A model generated the notes under the pieces. It had not been told where the DNA came from. It saw only the letters and a list, made by a program, of their open reading frames with translations, and did no database searches. From Lunularia cruciata (taxonomy: Eukaryota; Streptophyta; Marchantiopsida; Lunulariales; Lunulariaceae), in the NCBI GenBank assembly GCA_948567375.1, contig OX419757.1:18476001-18540000 (forward strand): DNA of 64,000 bases, read 5' to 3'. A program made the translations under genes and the position numbers. Below are positions 42,302 through 53,339 of this stretch, in pieces (position 1 is the first letter of the stretch; every line of letters starts with the position of its first letter).

Positions 42302-42523
42302 CCTTGTCCGACACTCATTGATGGCACAGAGGAATATGAAGTGGAGCGGATTCTCCAAAAGCGCATGCGTGGTACTCGCCATCCGCGGGTGGAATATCTA
42401 GTACAATGGAAAGGTTACCCCCTCTATAAAGCAACCTGGGAACCCGCTGCCAATTTGGCATATGCACCGGTGTTGGTGCAAGCATTTGAGCAACAATTGC
42501 ACAACGAGGACGTTGCGTCTTAA
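42302..42523 (+). CDS. Chromodomain, copy B2 (open but detached)
   Basis: An open stretch after the shared TGA. EYEVERILQKRMRGTRHPRV, YLVQWKGYPLYKATWEP and LVQAFEQQLH show the three-strand-plus-helix chromodomain pattern, with aromatic residues at Tyr, Trp and Tyr/Trp positions. It lies at the C-terminus of integrase, as in chromoviruses, where such domains bind modified histone tails and bias integration to heterochromatin. The stop at 42521 overlaps the polypurine tract aaaaggagggagg (42522-42534). Confidence 0.85.
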   Translation, partial: PCPTLIDGTEEYEVERILQKRMRGTRHPRVEYLVQWKGYPLYKATWEPAANLAYAPVLVQAFEQQLHNEDVAS

Positions 42524-42536
42524 AAGGAGGGAGGTC

Positions 42537-43163
42537 TGTAATACCAAGGGTTAGCCATATGATCTAGATGTCAAATTTGGTTAGGTAACATCTAGAATGA
42601 TGTTATACATGATGGTCAAGAAATATCAGATAGAAGTATCACCAAAAGAGTACTTCTACTAATAGGGTAGAAACCGAAATAGACTTGAGAACCTAAGAAC
42701 CAATAGCTAGACATATGATTTAAAGGTGAGAATTGGTTTGGTAACATCTGGAAGGATGTTACACATGATGGACTAAACAGATCAGAAAGAGGTATCACCA
42801 AAAAGGGACCTCTACTAATAGAGTAGGAACCGAAATATGCCTGAAATCTTTGAAGGCAATTTCGGAGGCCTAAACGGATGAATTAGGCCTCAAAAATGAG
42901 CAGATTTCCACCCCAATGGAGGAAAGACTGGCCTTCCCTCCCCCTGATTTGTCTTGTCGATAGCTTTCCAATGGTACCTTACTCACGTGATTCTGAGATT
43001 CCTACAAGAAGATTCCCTAAAAGATTCCCTCCAGTCAAAGCTTGTTTGACCAACCAGATAGGACCTAGACCAGACAGGTCACCCATCCAAGTAAGTAATC
43101 CAAGGGTGGAGCTTGCTGACATGTCACCTATCTATGTCCCTAATCCTATGGTGTAGCTTCCTT
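42537..43163 (+). repeat. 3' LTR of B2, 3' truncated (627 bp)
   Basis: It begins TGTAATACCAAGGG and follows the 5' LTR until ggtgtagcttcctt at 43163. The remaining roughly 115 bp, including the GTATTACA end, are missing, and element-C integrase follows directly. The breakpoint has a 1-2 base ambiguity. Confidence 0.9.
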
Positions 43164-43704
43164 TCAGATTAAACATCGGAAGACGACTCTTTATAACCCA
43201 GAAGCAAATGGCTTAACAGAAAAAGCAAATGGGTTACTTTGCAAAATTTTGAATAAGGTGACTGTCAATTATGCCTATGATTGGGATATGAAATTACCAG
43301 CCGCATTGTGGGCATATCAAACGACAGAAAAGATTACAACCAAAAAAACTCCATACTTCTTGACATATGGCTTGCATCCCATACTGCCAGTTGAATTTGA
43401 AGTACCGACATATCGGATTCTTTGCAAAGAACAATTGTCGGAGGAAGAAAGTCAGGATCTTTGGATTCATCAATTGATGTGGTTAGAAGAGAAAAGATAT
43501 GATGCAATGCAAACCACGAAAGAAGTACAAGCACATAGGAAAGTTAGGCACGATAAACGAATCAAGCCTATGGCTGTACGTGAAGGAGATTTGGTTTTGT
43601 TATATGACAATTGCCAAATATTTTTTCTAGGCAAGTTGCATTTGAGATGGATGGGTCCATGCAGCTTGAAGACTTGGAAGGTAATCCTTTTGCCACTTGA
43701 GTAA
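43164..43704 (+). pseudogene. pol: Element C integrase, C-terminal half
   Basis: From 43165 the frame reads NPEANGLTEKANGLLCKILN (the catalytic Glu region), then LWAYQTTEKITTKKTPYFLTYG, HPILPVEFEVPTYRI, a charged helix and VREGDLVLLYDN, ending near LHLRWMGPCSL. It is the continuation of element C pol after the B2 insertion. The start of integrase is missing. The polypurine tract follows about 90 bp later. Confidence 0.88.
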
Positions 43705-43791
43705 ACGGGTGGAGAGTTCAGAGATATTGGACCATAGACTCGGAAGTCTCTAAGACACCCGAGTTCTATGTTTGCGGGAACGCTCACATTT

Positions 43792-43804
43792 GAGGGAGGG
43801 GGTA
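43792..43804 (+). other. Polypurine tract of element C
   Basis: gagggagggggta abuts the LTR start TGTGGTGCC. Confidence 0.8.
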
Positions 43805-46800
43805 TGTGGTGCCCACATTTTTTGTTTTTTTTCAAAATAAAGAAGAAGTGTATAGAGAAGTCGGATTGTGCCTATATGGCCAAAGAAGGCAAAGAAAAGA
43901 GTCTTCAGGATGAAACCCAAAGTAAAGTGACTTTGAGTCATAAGGCAAAGTACTCGGAAATGCCCTATCAGCATACAACCCAAAGTAAGGAGTATTCGTA
44001 TTGGGGGGAGCTCAACCCAAGGCAAAGTCTGTCTAACAACCTTTTGTCGGGGCGAGAAATTCAAGAAGGGACCATTCAAAAACCGGCGGCCCATACGCAC
44101 AAAGTATGATTGACAGTGACAGGTGCATGCAGGAGGTGTGATTTCTTGGTAGAAACTTGAAGTGAAGAGAGACAAAGAAAGCACAACTCTATAAAAATTG
44201 AGCTTACAACAAAGCAATGTCAAGTAATTTTCCTTTGCCGTTAAGAAGTCGTCCTGCAGGTGATCGTGGGAAGGGAAATAGAGTTGGAAATGCGCTAGTG
44301 TGTAAGGGAGAAGTCACAAGAGTGAAATCAAGAGACAGTGAGAAAGCAGGAGAGATGGGAGGAGGAAAGAAGAACGCCGAATTTGTAAAGAGGAATCATG
44401 CAATTCGGGGGTTAGATGTAATCGCAAGAATAGAAGTCTTGAGCAAACTTTGGATTACATTCTTGGCATAGAACTGGAATGTTGGTTTTCCAGGTTTCAT
44501 GACTGAGATCATCAAGAGCAAGTGTCTCGATGGACCCGAGGAAGAAGGGAAGAGAGGAAATCCAGCTCACTGGATAGAGTCGGATTGGAAATTAGTACTC
44601 GGGAAGGAAGCATGCACGGCAGGGTGCCACGTTCTCGGGGAAGGGAGAAAAAGCCGAGGAAACCCAAGAAGTCAGGGATGCATTCTCGTCAAAGCGGACA
44701 AAGAATGGGTACAAAGTGGAGAGTTACAAAGATCCTGTCAAAAGAGGAATTGTGAGTGCTCTAATGGCAATTGTGAAGCCAGAGAGAACAACCTATGTGA
44801 TGAAACACCAAGCGGTGTTCTTTCACAAGTTGTTTGCAGGAGAACCAATTAATTGGGCGAGGTGTTTCCATGGGAGAAGGTGAAAAATGGTGTGGAATCT
44901 ACAAGATAAATCACCTCCACATTACATCATGCTGTTTGCAGCTCATTTCTACCTCAGGTTGAATTTGTTGAACTCGGCAGAGCGCAGTAGGATGGTGTCG
45001 CATTTCCATCCTGATTTGAGAAGGGAGGTCAATGTAGAGGAGCAGCGTTACATCTTACAAATCAGAAGTACCGACAAGTACTACAAGAAGACAGGTAAGA
45101 ATGTGGAGATAGAAGTAAGTACTTCAAAATTGAAGAAGCAAAGTCGGCAGAGCAAAGCCAAAGAAAAGACAAAACCTCGGAAGACAAGAAGAGGAAACCC
45201 GAGGCAAGGCATGGTAGTGATCGAGTTGGAAGATGAAGACTCAAAAGGTGAAGCCGAGCGCAAGACCAAAGACTCGGAACACAAGGAGGAGCCCAAGCTA
45301 ACGCTACAGAGTGGAGATACGAGTAGCGACAGCGATGAAGGAGGAGAAATGACATCGGGGCCAGCTGCTGCAGAGGAGGAAGAAGAAGTGCAGGCAGAGA
45401 CCAAGGTCAAGGACAACACGAAGTTGGAAGATGAGGTACCCGAGGCCAAAAAGAAGAAGATTGCAGTTCAGAGGGGAGTCCGCTCAAGACGTAAGGCAAA
45501 GTGTGATGCAAGTTCGAGTAATGTGAAAGAAGAAGCAAATGAAAGCTCGGGAAGCAAGGCGTCCATTCTGATACGAAGACTATAGAGAAGAAGGTGAGTA
45601 TCGGATGAACACAAAGTACATAGGGAAGTTGCTACGCAAGAGGAGGTAGTAGCGAGTGATGGAGTCGAGTATCTGCGGGAGGTGGTGTGTCCTCTGTTGG
45701 TGAAGTTAGAACACAAGAAGAAGGAGATGCAATCAAAGTGTCCGGAGGTGAAGACTGTGTTGTAGGTCTTAGCGCGGTTAGAAGAAGAAAGTCATAACCC
45801 GAGGAGAGGAGGAAAGTGAAGTATTGTGAGCGGAGGCAGTAATGAGGACTCAGGTAATTAAAGACCTGAAGAGAGAAGTGAGATATCAAGAAGAGCTTGT
45901 TAAGAAGAGCAACATAGCAAGGGAAAGGCAAGTAGCAGAATATGAGATCTTGAAGCAATAGTTTGCTGATTCAAGAGTAGAACTTATCCATGCTATGGCA
46001 AGAGTAGCAGCAAAGGATCAAGAGCTTGATAGGATGATGGAGAGTGTAGAGGAGAAGAAGCAACTCTGGCAAAGAGAGTTAGCAACACAATATAGGGAAG
46101 AAGAGAGATTACGAGAGTTACTTCGTAATCAGGAGGAGAAGGTTGTACAAAAGGAGAAGGAGAAGGAACGGTGAAAGCCAAGTTCAAAGCAGAGTTGGCA
46201 ATGTACAAGGAGGATTGGCTTGCAGATCAAGAGTGAGAAAGGAAGATGCGATTGGAGCCATTAAAGGAGATAGTCCTCAGAATGAACGCAATGCTGAGTA
46301 CCGAGGCCAGTGTTCAAATTGAAGAAACGCGGCTGCACGAGTTGAAATTGTTGGTGCAGGAGACGAGGCAAAGATAGGCAAAAGATACCAATTTGAACGT
46401 GCTGCTGATAAGTCTCCGGACTCGTGTAGATAGGAAAATCTTAGAGGTAGAAGACAATATTTTGAGTGCATATGTCTTTAGAGTTACCATTGGAGATATT
46501 AGAGAAGAGTGGGTCATGAGATGAAGGTTTAGAAGGGCTACCCACTAGTGCAATTTCAGATCAGGAAAGAGAATTGCTAGATCTGGTAGAAGAAGTAGAA
46601 GATATGAAACCCGAGGACAGAGTGGTAGGAAGTAAATTTACTTTACGTTCAGGTTTGAAAGCCGATGACAAAGTAGACATCGGATCGGATTAGTAACAGT
46701 TTTGAGATATGAAGAGGCAGATATGAAGAGGTGCATTGTCATTTTGGATCTGCAGGTTAGAAAAGTAGTTGTAGAATGGTATAGTTGTTAGAATTGTTGA

Positions 46801-47489
46801 TTGCTTCACTATTTAAGAGTGGCATTCAAAGTATCATGTTATTCAGTGCTCATAATTCTGAGAATAGATAAAGCAAAGTGCTATGAAGCAGTGCTTGTCG
46901 CTTAAGTTTGATTTTGAGTATCAACATTGTACTTGTGTTTGTGAGTGTTTGGAGAAATTCAAAGTGCAAGTCAGTGTGCTTGTTGGATGTTTGATTCCAC
47001 AGCCTTGATCTTCATTCTGTGTGTTTGATCTTGAGTGAAGTGCAATCGGAGGAACGCCTTGACAGATCTGAGAGGAATTGTAGTGTTGGTAGTATTCTGC
47101 ATTTGTGAGTGCAATGCAAAGTTGATGTGAAGCAATTTTGATTGAGGAAGTTGTGCCTTCAGTGGAGGGGTGGAACACAATTTTGAGGCAAAGTTGTTTT
47201 GCAATGAAGTGCCGTTTTTGAGAGCGCTTGAATCATCACAATCAAGATTGTTTGGAAAGATTTGATGGAGTTGTGATTAAGGAGTGTGAAATTAGTGACA
47301 AGACTGCGAGTCAGTGCTTGTTACTCTCTTCTGGGTGTGGTTTCTACCTAAGAGATTAAAGAGGCAACCAAGAAGAACTGCAAATGTTACTGTTTGACTT
47401 TGTATTTGACCAATTCTGAATCATATCTCTGCGGGAACGAACTTTACTTACTCAATTACCGCAAAAGTGATATTTGCCGAGTTGTCACA
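43805..47489 (+). repeat. 3' LTR of element C (3685 bp)
   Basis: It matches 27931-31531 over its length, starting TGTGGTGCC and ending GTTGTCACA. Relative to the 5' copy it keeps about 125 bp around 44608-44735. The TATAAAAA box is kept (44191-44198 region), but the AATAAA of the 5' copy is changed. It is followed by the duplication agcat and by the right arm of the 23-bp inverted repeat (47498-47520). Confidence 0.93.
44217..46694 (+). pseudogene. LTR-encoded protein of element C, 3' LTR copy
   Basis: The better-preserved copy. Frames 44217-44471, 44499-44852 and 44887-45585 cover most of the N-terminal and central parts, with stops at 44469 and 44881. Features match the 5' copy: basic start, FMTEIIKSKCLDGPEEEGKR, a WIESDWKLVLGKEA stretch that the 5' copy breaks with a stop, MLFAAHFYLRLNLLNSAERS and a Lys/Glu-rich linker (KPRKTRRGNPRQGM). 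A coiled-coil C-terminus follows with several stops (45591-46400) and an acidic tail ending before 46694. This copy retains about 125 bp lost from the other. Confidence 0.7.
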
Positions 47490-47494
47490 AGCAT

Positions 47495-48884
47495 TCTTGC
47501 TTAACAAGTAATATCACCAATTCATAACATTTATTTGAGGCAAAGCTTCAAGACAATTGATCATAGACCTACTACAAACTCTTGTTATAGGATTATGTCA
47601 ATAGAGAAGCTAAAGGATCAAAATCAATTACAAAGGTAGTTTGGGACTATTTGGTTGTTGGATTGAATTAATTGACACCAAGTAGGTGAGTTGTTTAAAG
47701 AAAACCTCTTCTTATTGCTCTAGTGGAATAGAAATCCTCTTTTAAAGAGATAAATGAGCAATATCACAACATATGCATAGTAATAAATGACCAAAAATAA
47801 ACATACCAACCCATTGAATCCTCCAAAATCAGAAGTATCTCCAAAATTTAGCCAATCCATGAGAGCCTAGATATTTTCCTCCTATATAAGATGCTTTTAA
47901 TTGAAATGTTATGACCCAAGAAGGTTATCTACTCTTTCAAAACTCACATTTTTTTCTTCTCCAAGAACTTTCACTTGTCTTAGCATAACAACACTTTGCT
48001 TAATAATAGTTTGCTAATATGAGCATATGCTCTCTTGCTATAAATAATAATGATTTTAAAAAACACACAAGATATTTTTATCCAACAATCCATGAAGATT
48101 GCAAGGGCATGGGTGAAGCCAAAGGAGAGGTATGTCCATTCAAAGTACCTATACTTTACGAAAAAGCTATCTTGGCCACATCTCTTGGTAAGATAGGAAT
48201 TTCGTAGAACCCACTACAAATATATGACTTCTAGAAGAATTCAGATCCACTGAATTGATCATATCATTAATTTGAAGCAAGAGATAAGTATTTTCATGGT
48301 TTTTTATTCAATCCATGGTAGTCAATGCAAAATCAAAAACCAAATATTATTTTAAAACAAAAAATAAAGATGTACCTTAAAGTGAGATATTATACTAGAT
48401 AAAAATACTTACCTATAAGCTCCATCAAGTTCTTCATAAGTTCTACTAGTTCCTTTTGAGATGTGAGTTAAATAGGTTTAGAAACAAATATGTTATTAGG
48501 GAATAAATTTATTTTAGATGATTTTCCTTGATAAGAAGGTAAACCTTTAGAAATTTTATTTGGAAATATATCTAAAATCTCTTTCAAAATCTAGCCCATC
48601 ACCTTTGTAATTAATGTCTTAATCTTTGCTATATGAACTCTTATTGGGTGTTTAATTCAAATTGCAAATAATAGTATATTCTTCTTCATAGGCTACTCAA
48701 TAGAAATTACACTAAAATATGTACATTCAATAGAAATGCTATATTAAGTGAATCTTATCAATGGTATTATGTAGTACTTTTCCTTGTCGTCACTTGGATT
48801 TTTTGTTTTGCCCAATCAACTTCAACATAGCAATGATCAAGTTATGGTAACCCTAGAATACTATTATAGTGCAAAGGTGCAATT
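47495..48884. other. Intergenic DNA after element C, no gene identified
   Basis: About 1.4 kb of AT-rich sequence. A 62-codon frame at 48019-48207 has no recognisable motif. It begins with the right arm of the inverted repeat flanking element C. Confidence 0.5.
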
Positions 48885-49065
48885 AGGTACTAGTATATTC
48901 TTCATCTGGCTGCATTAAATCAATATGGTCCCAATAATACATTGGGTATCAATTCTTTTGTAGATAAAATAGATTTTTATTCCTATATTTATGTAAAAGA
49001 TTTAGTAGGTTGGGTAGCATTTGCAATCTTTCTTCTATTTTTTTATGCACCTAATATAATGGGGT
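48885..49065 (+). pseudogene. cob: Nuclear fragment of mitochondrial cob (cytochrome b)
   Basis: The reading LHLAALNQYGPNNTLGI, then VDKIDFYSYIYVKDLVGWVA, then FAIFLLFFYAPNIMGYSE runs from about 48904 to 49069. It closely follows the cytochrome b segment LHLAALHQYGSNNPLGI...KDLVGWVAFAIF...YAPN known from plant mitochondria, the Qo-side part of complex III. A one-base shift near 48895 allows the match to extend slightly upstream. Only about 60 codons survive, and substitutions such as H to N and P to S show age. No other mitochondrial sequence adjoins it. It is a nuclear insertion (NUMT), not functional. Confidence 0.8.
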
Positions 49066-49489
49066 ATTCCGAAATATGAATTTCATTGATTTCATATGCT
49101 CTTATTAAAACTTGAAATTAATTGTTAATTATCAAGTCAAAAGGTAGGTGTTTTCTTTCCATCAACCATCCTAAGGAAACAAAAACCTTAATCTCCTTAC
49201 AAATTACATTGATAAGAAAGACTTGAACTATTTTTAATTCACCAGAATTTTACAAGGATGATTATTGATCATATTATAAAGATGTAACAAAATTTGATAT
49301 GTAGCTCAAATACACCATTACTATAGAACAGTTTTTGGAGACACCAAAAATGGTGTTTCTAAAAGCTCTTCTATTGTGATTTTCTTGATCAAACCACTCG
49401 TCCTTGTATATAGCTTGTAGGGCTAGTCAAGTTTGTTGCATACATTGGAAGATCTATAATATGATGTCTAAGTTGTTTGCAATAGAAGT

Positions 49490-49625
49490 ATCCTCCACTT
49501 TGAGGTAGTTATTGGTAAGCGGTTTACACTAAATGAAATCAATCTCCATGTGATTGGTTTGTTGTCTTATGTATGGTGGACTTGTATGACTTATGGGGAC
49601 CATGGATATATAAGTATGGAAGAAA
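49490..49625 (-). pseudogene. Possible Ty1/copia RNase H scrap
   Basis: On the minus strand the reading YISMVPISHTS followed by TNHMEIDFI resembles the copia RNase H stretch that ends in KHIEIDCHFI. Only about 30 codons can be compared and frames are broken, so the call is tentative. Confidence 0.3.
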
Positions 49626-49904
49626 CAAGGAATTAAATCTCTTGGCCATGTAAATGAACTCTTTAGTTGATGTACTCCCTCATTACTATCTCAATCTTTG
49701 CATGGGGTTTCAATTTGTAGATGAGAAATCTAATGCTTCTCCATTATAAAATTAGAGACATTACTTGAGTGTGTTCTAAAATTGAATTACATAGCTCTTA
49801 ATCAATGATGTATTTCAACTCTGTAAGTTTATTTGGTACTATTGTTATGTTGATGATTTGAGATCTAAATGTTAGAGTTCTCTTGACTCTTACTAGACAC
49901 TAAC

Positions 49905-50092
49905 TAAAGCTCAAGACCAAATTTGCTTTAATTTATACCTCCACCAAGATTTTCCAATGCCTTCTAGTTAGCTTGTAGCAATGTTTCTTAATGAAAATCA
50001 TCTAGTATGTTAGTGGCTCAGAAATATTGCTCACAATCAAATAGAAAATTCTCCACTTTGCCTAGAATTGTTTTTGCATCATATGGTTTGGC
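49905..50092 (-). pseudogene. gag: Ty3/gypsy gag scrap, reverse orientation
   Basis: On the minus strand the frame reads KPYDA, GKVENFLFDCEQYF, then (after a stop) ATNILDD, and after a frame change SWWRYKLKQIW. This follows the retrotransposon gag core pattern of plant chromoviruses (..ENFLWDMEQYF...A.LWW). Stops and a shift show decay. It is not family B, whose gag core reads differently. Confidence 0.5.
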
Positions 50093-50776
50093 TTGTGAAA
50101 ACTAATGTTATTACCTTCTTCTAAAGATGATGCTTCCTCCATGTATGGGTAAGAATGGGCATCCAATGCTCAAATGAGATGCTAAATTGTTAGTGCATTG
50201 TTTGAATTATAGAGCTATTTATTATATTTGTCTACTATATTTCTATCATAGAGTAATGAAAATAACAAGAATCACTTTCTAAGTTAGAATGTAAACAACA
50301 TACTTTTATCTTCAAGTATAAATGACAACCAAAAGCATCAAAAGCTCATTTAACATAACAAAACTATTTAAGAATATTTGACCCAAAAAATACACTATGA
50401 GCTACTCCCAATAATACTTGTGCATCACATCACATAATTGCAAAACTCCTAGCAATTTGGATATAGTTTTTTAAGAGTACCTTGTGATAGCACAATGTCA
50501 ACCAAAACGGTAACAAAAGGTATTTCCTTTGAGGATATTGGTCTGAATTGGCTAGATTCAAAGAGAAGTTTCACTATTGGTAGTTTATTTATTATCACCA
50601 ATTGTGAAGAACTTCTTTTAGTGAAGTATCTTCAATCTAAACTACTATTGTGAAGAACTACCCTCACCTTTATACTTCCAAATAAGGAGCTTACTCTGCT
50701 CCTTGTAACCTAATATTTCCAAGAGATAGGTATTACATGTCTCAATGAATTTTTGTGTGCTCTCTAAGTCTAATTG
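50093..50776. other. Intergenic DNA, nothing identified
   Basis: AT-rich sequence without supported frames, LTR ends or repeats. Confidence 0.5.
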
Positions 50777-52610
50777 CTAGTTGGTCCATCTTGTCTTCTT
50801 CATAGGTATTTGCTTTTGAACTTGTAGCTTCAGCTCATGCCACTTTGTCTTCGTGATTCTTCCTTGAGCTACTCCCTCCAACATCACCATGAACTGATCT
50901 TGTGCCTCCTCTAGCTTCTTGAGGATCGTTTCCTTCTTCTCCTCCAAATGGTTGTGAAGTGTCTCTATTTCTTTCTTCACCTCTTCCATCATTTGGGGTA
51001 GATTGGTTGCATTCTCCTCCTTTCTCAACTCATGTATCAACCCTTCAAGTTGAGCAACCACCACCACATTTGTACTTCTAATGTAACCATCATTATCTTG
51101 GTAGTCTTCAATTCACCTCAAATACTTACCACTTCTTCATCTTTGGGATTTAGTTGGTCTTTGTATCCAGGTTGCATGTCCTTCTTTTTGATCCAAAGGT
51201 ATCCAAATTCAAATTAGACCCTTTAGAGTTCTTCATCTTGTCTCATTTGCTCTATTGTTAAAGAAGAGTTATGTCTCTTTACCTCAAAGTTCTCTTGTAT
51301 GAGTGCATTCATCCTCTTGGCCTCCTCTTTGTACAGGTTATGAGTCTTCTCCATCTCCTCTATCCATCTATCTTCTTTTTTCCTTTCAAGTCTAAATTAC
51401 CTTGTGTTGTCTCTAAATAAGCATAGTGTTATTGACTACATTTGGGTGTATTTCTTAACAATGGGGCAAAATGAGCTCTATCATTTACAATGCCAATTCT
51501 AATAAATGTATCACAAATTGGCTCCTTCCTTCATTGAAAATCCTTGTTCTTGGGCAGCATCTCCACTCTCTTTGGTCTATATTCCACTAGGAAGCTCTTC
51601 TTCTTCTCTTTTGACTTTGTTACTTCCTTCAAGTTCTTGTTCTTGTCCCTCATTTAGAAGGTCTTCTTCTTGTCTTCTTTTGGCATCCACTTTTTCTCCT
51701 TTGGGGATATGTGTTTCTTGGGTGGAGCTAGGAGGTTCTTTAGGCAGGTGTTGGTTTTCTCCTTGGTCTTTGGCTTGATATTCTTTTTGTTTTTCTTCCT
51801 CATTCTTTGAATTTGGAGTAGACTATGCATCTTTGTATTGCTCTCTTCCTTTTGATTATAATGTAGACTCATATAAGGTGAATACACCTTCTTCTCTTGT
51901 TCATTGTATTTGGAGTTTTCAACTCTTCCTCTAAGGATAACATCTATGACTTGAGGATTCTTCCTTGGTTTCTTTGTTGGATTTTGAGACCTTGATGATG
52001 TCATCCTATTCTTCTTTGTTTACCAATTTTTTTTTCCAAATTTTGCATATTTGGCATTGATCACTTGGTACTTCTTGATGAATGCCTTTCCTTCAGGTTG
52101 CAAGGTGAAGTACATTATTATATAGTAATGACTTGGAAATTTCTTTTTCTCCTCCATTGTTAATAAATTCAGCCCCATGTAGAAATTTATGGCAAAGGAG
52201 GCTAAGTATGTTAGTCTACCATCTTCCTTGAACTCTTTGTGCAAGCTCCTTGCCTACAAGTAGAACACTTTTGCCCAATTTACAAGCTTTTTTTTATACA
52301 TGTACTCAAAGAAGACTCCTTGGCTCTTCTTGAGGTAGGTTGTCTTCTTTGGTTAAAATGATTTCATGATCTCTTCCATAATCACCCTTTGAGCTAGATC
52401 TTTGTAACTACCCACACTCCATCCATTGTTGATGGAACTCTTCCCTCTAAAAGAGGCAATGATTTGGTCACTCAACTCCTTGTAAGTAGCTCCAAACTTT
52501 ACGTCCAAGGTCATAGTCCCATATGGACTTGCAAATGCTTTGAGGAGCATTTGCAAATTTCTTTTGTCTAGTTGTAGGGATTTCCTCCTTGGACGTGCAA
52601 TTCACTATAT
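50777..52610 (-). pseudogene. Diverged homologue of the element-C LTR-encoded protein
   Basis: Read on the minus strand from about 52610: KFGATYKELSDQIIASFRG, NNGWSVGSYKDLAQRVIMEE, then (broken) PKKTTYLKKSQGVFFEYMYK, LVNWAKVFYL and LASFAINFYMGLNLLTMEEK. These align in order with ERTTYVMKHQAVLFHKLFAG, INWVRCFHGR and MPFVAHFYLGLNLLNS of the element-C LTR protein. A Lys-rich linker (51654-52004) and a C-terminal coiled coil (50777-51067, MEEVKKEIETLHNHLEEKKE) follow in the same order. Protein similarity without obvious DNA similarity means a distant relative. I cannot see LTR ends around it. Function is unknown. Confidence 0.6.
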
Positions 52611-52795
52611 GAGTGTGTTGATCTAGCACATGCACCTATCTTTCTTGCTCTAGAATTAGGAGTTGATTGATTTCTTTATAATTGATGAGATGAAGAGGAG
52701 AAGGAAAAGAGTGATAGGGGACACACTCTTTCTCATATTATTCTCACAATCTTTGAGCTTGTGCTACTTGCTTGTTTAACCTTGTGCAAACTTCA

Positions 52796-53334
52796 AAATC
52801 TTTGACATATTATCTAGAGGTGGAAATTGGCTTGGTAATATATGATCATCTAAGTAGATCAGATAAAGATGTCACCAATAGAGTAATTCTGCTAATAGGT
52901 CAGAGGCCAAAAACACCCTAAAAATTTAGAGCCAATTTTGGAGCCTAAATGGATGAATTAGAACTCAAAAAATGATACAACTTTAGGAGAGAAAGTATTT
53001 CCCTCTTCCTCCTTGGTTTGTCTTGTCAAGAGCTTTCCAATTGTACTTCATACATGCTGCTATGAGCTTCTTATAAAAAGATTCCCTTTAGTCAAACTTA
53101 TTTGACCAACCACATAGGACAAGGATCAACATGTCACCAATCCATACAATTAATCTAAGGGTGGATCTTGCTATCATTTAATCAATCCATGTATTTGATC
53201 CAAGGGTGTAACTCGCTTTGAATGGATTCTCTTTGCTATATAATAAAGACAAGGTGCTCCTTTGGGGCATCAAAATATCAAGGGATGAAGCGTTATGTTT
53301 CTCTTGGAGTATTTTATGTCCTTGGAATATTACA
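52796..53334 (+). repeat. Worn LTR of chromovirus family B
   Basis: It follows the B LTR order: gtggaaattggcttggtaa, atcagataaagatgtcacc, taatagg, agccaattttggagcctaa, gtttgtcttgtcaagagctttccaa, ataataaagacaaggtgctcctttggggcatcaaa, ending cttggaatattaca. The start is approximate because the first 15 bases are altered. A B-type internal region does not follow; the family-E LTR begins 5 bases later. Confidence 0.82.
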
Positions 53335-53339
53335 ATACA

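Larger units (their letters stand above)
36010..43163 (+). mobile_element. Chromovirus copy B2, nested in element C, itself carrying a solo family-A LTR
   Basis: The same family as B1 with an identical domain order, better preserved in protease, RT and chromodomain. It starts at the TGTAATAC of its 5' LTR and ends in a truncated 3' LTR at 43163. A 693-bp family-A solo LTR (37696-38388) interrupts gag. The right target duplication cannot be seen because the LTR end and adjoining element-C sequence have been deleted. Confidence 0.92.
27931..47489 (+). mobile_element. Large Athila/Tat-like Ty3/gypsy element C with ORF-bearing LTRs
   Basis: An element of about 12.4 kb once the nested B2 element (36010-43163) is removed. 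It has long LTRs (3601 and 3685 bp), a primer site of the TGGCGCCGTTGCCGGGGA type used by Athila/Tat-like elements, gag with three zinc knuckles, protease, RT, start of RNase H and, beyond B2, the end of integrase. The target duplication is ggcat (27926-27930) against agcat (47490-47494). The stretch from RNase H to mid-integrase is missing. Each LTR carries a degenerate reading frame of about 800 codons. Confidence 0.92.

Noticed and set aside
42302-42523. Chromodomain as a host HP1-like gene
   Set aside because: It directly follows integrase in the element, precedes the polypurine tract, and is present in both chromovirus copies.
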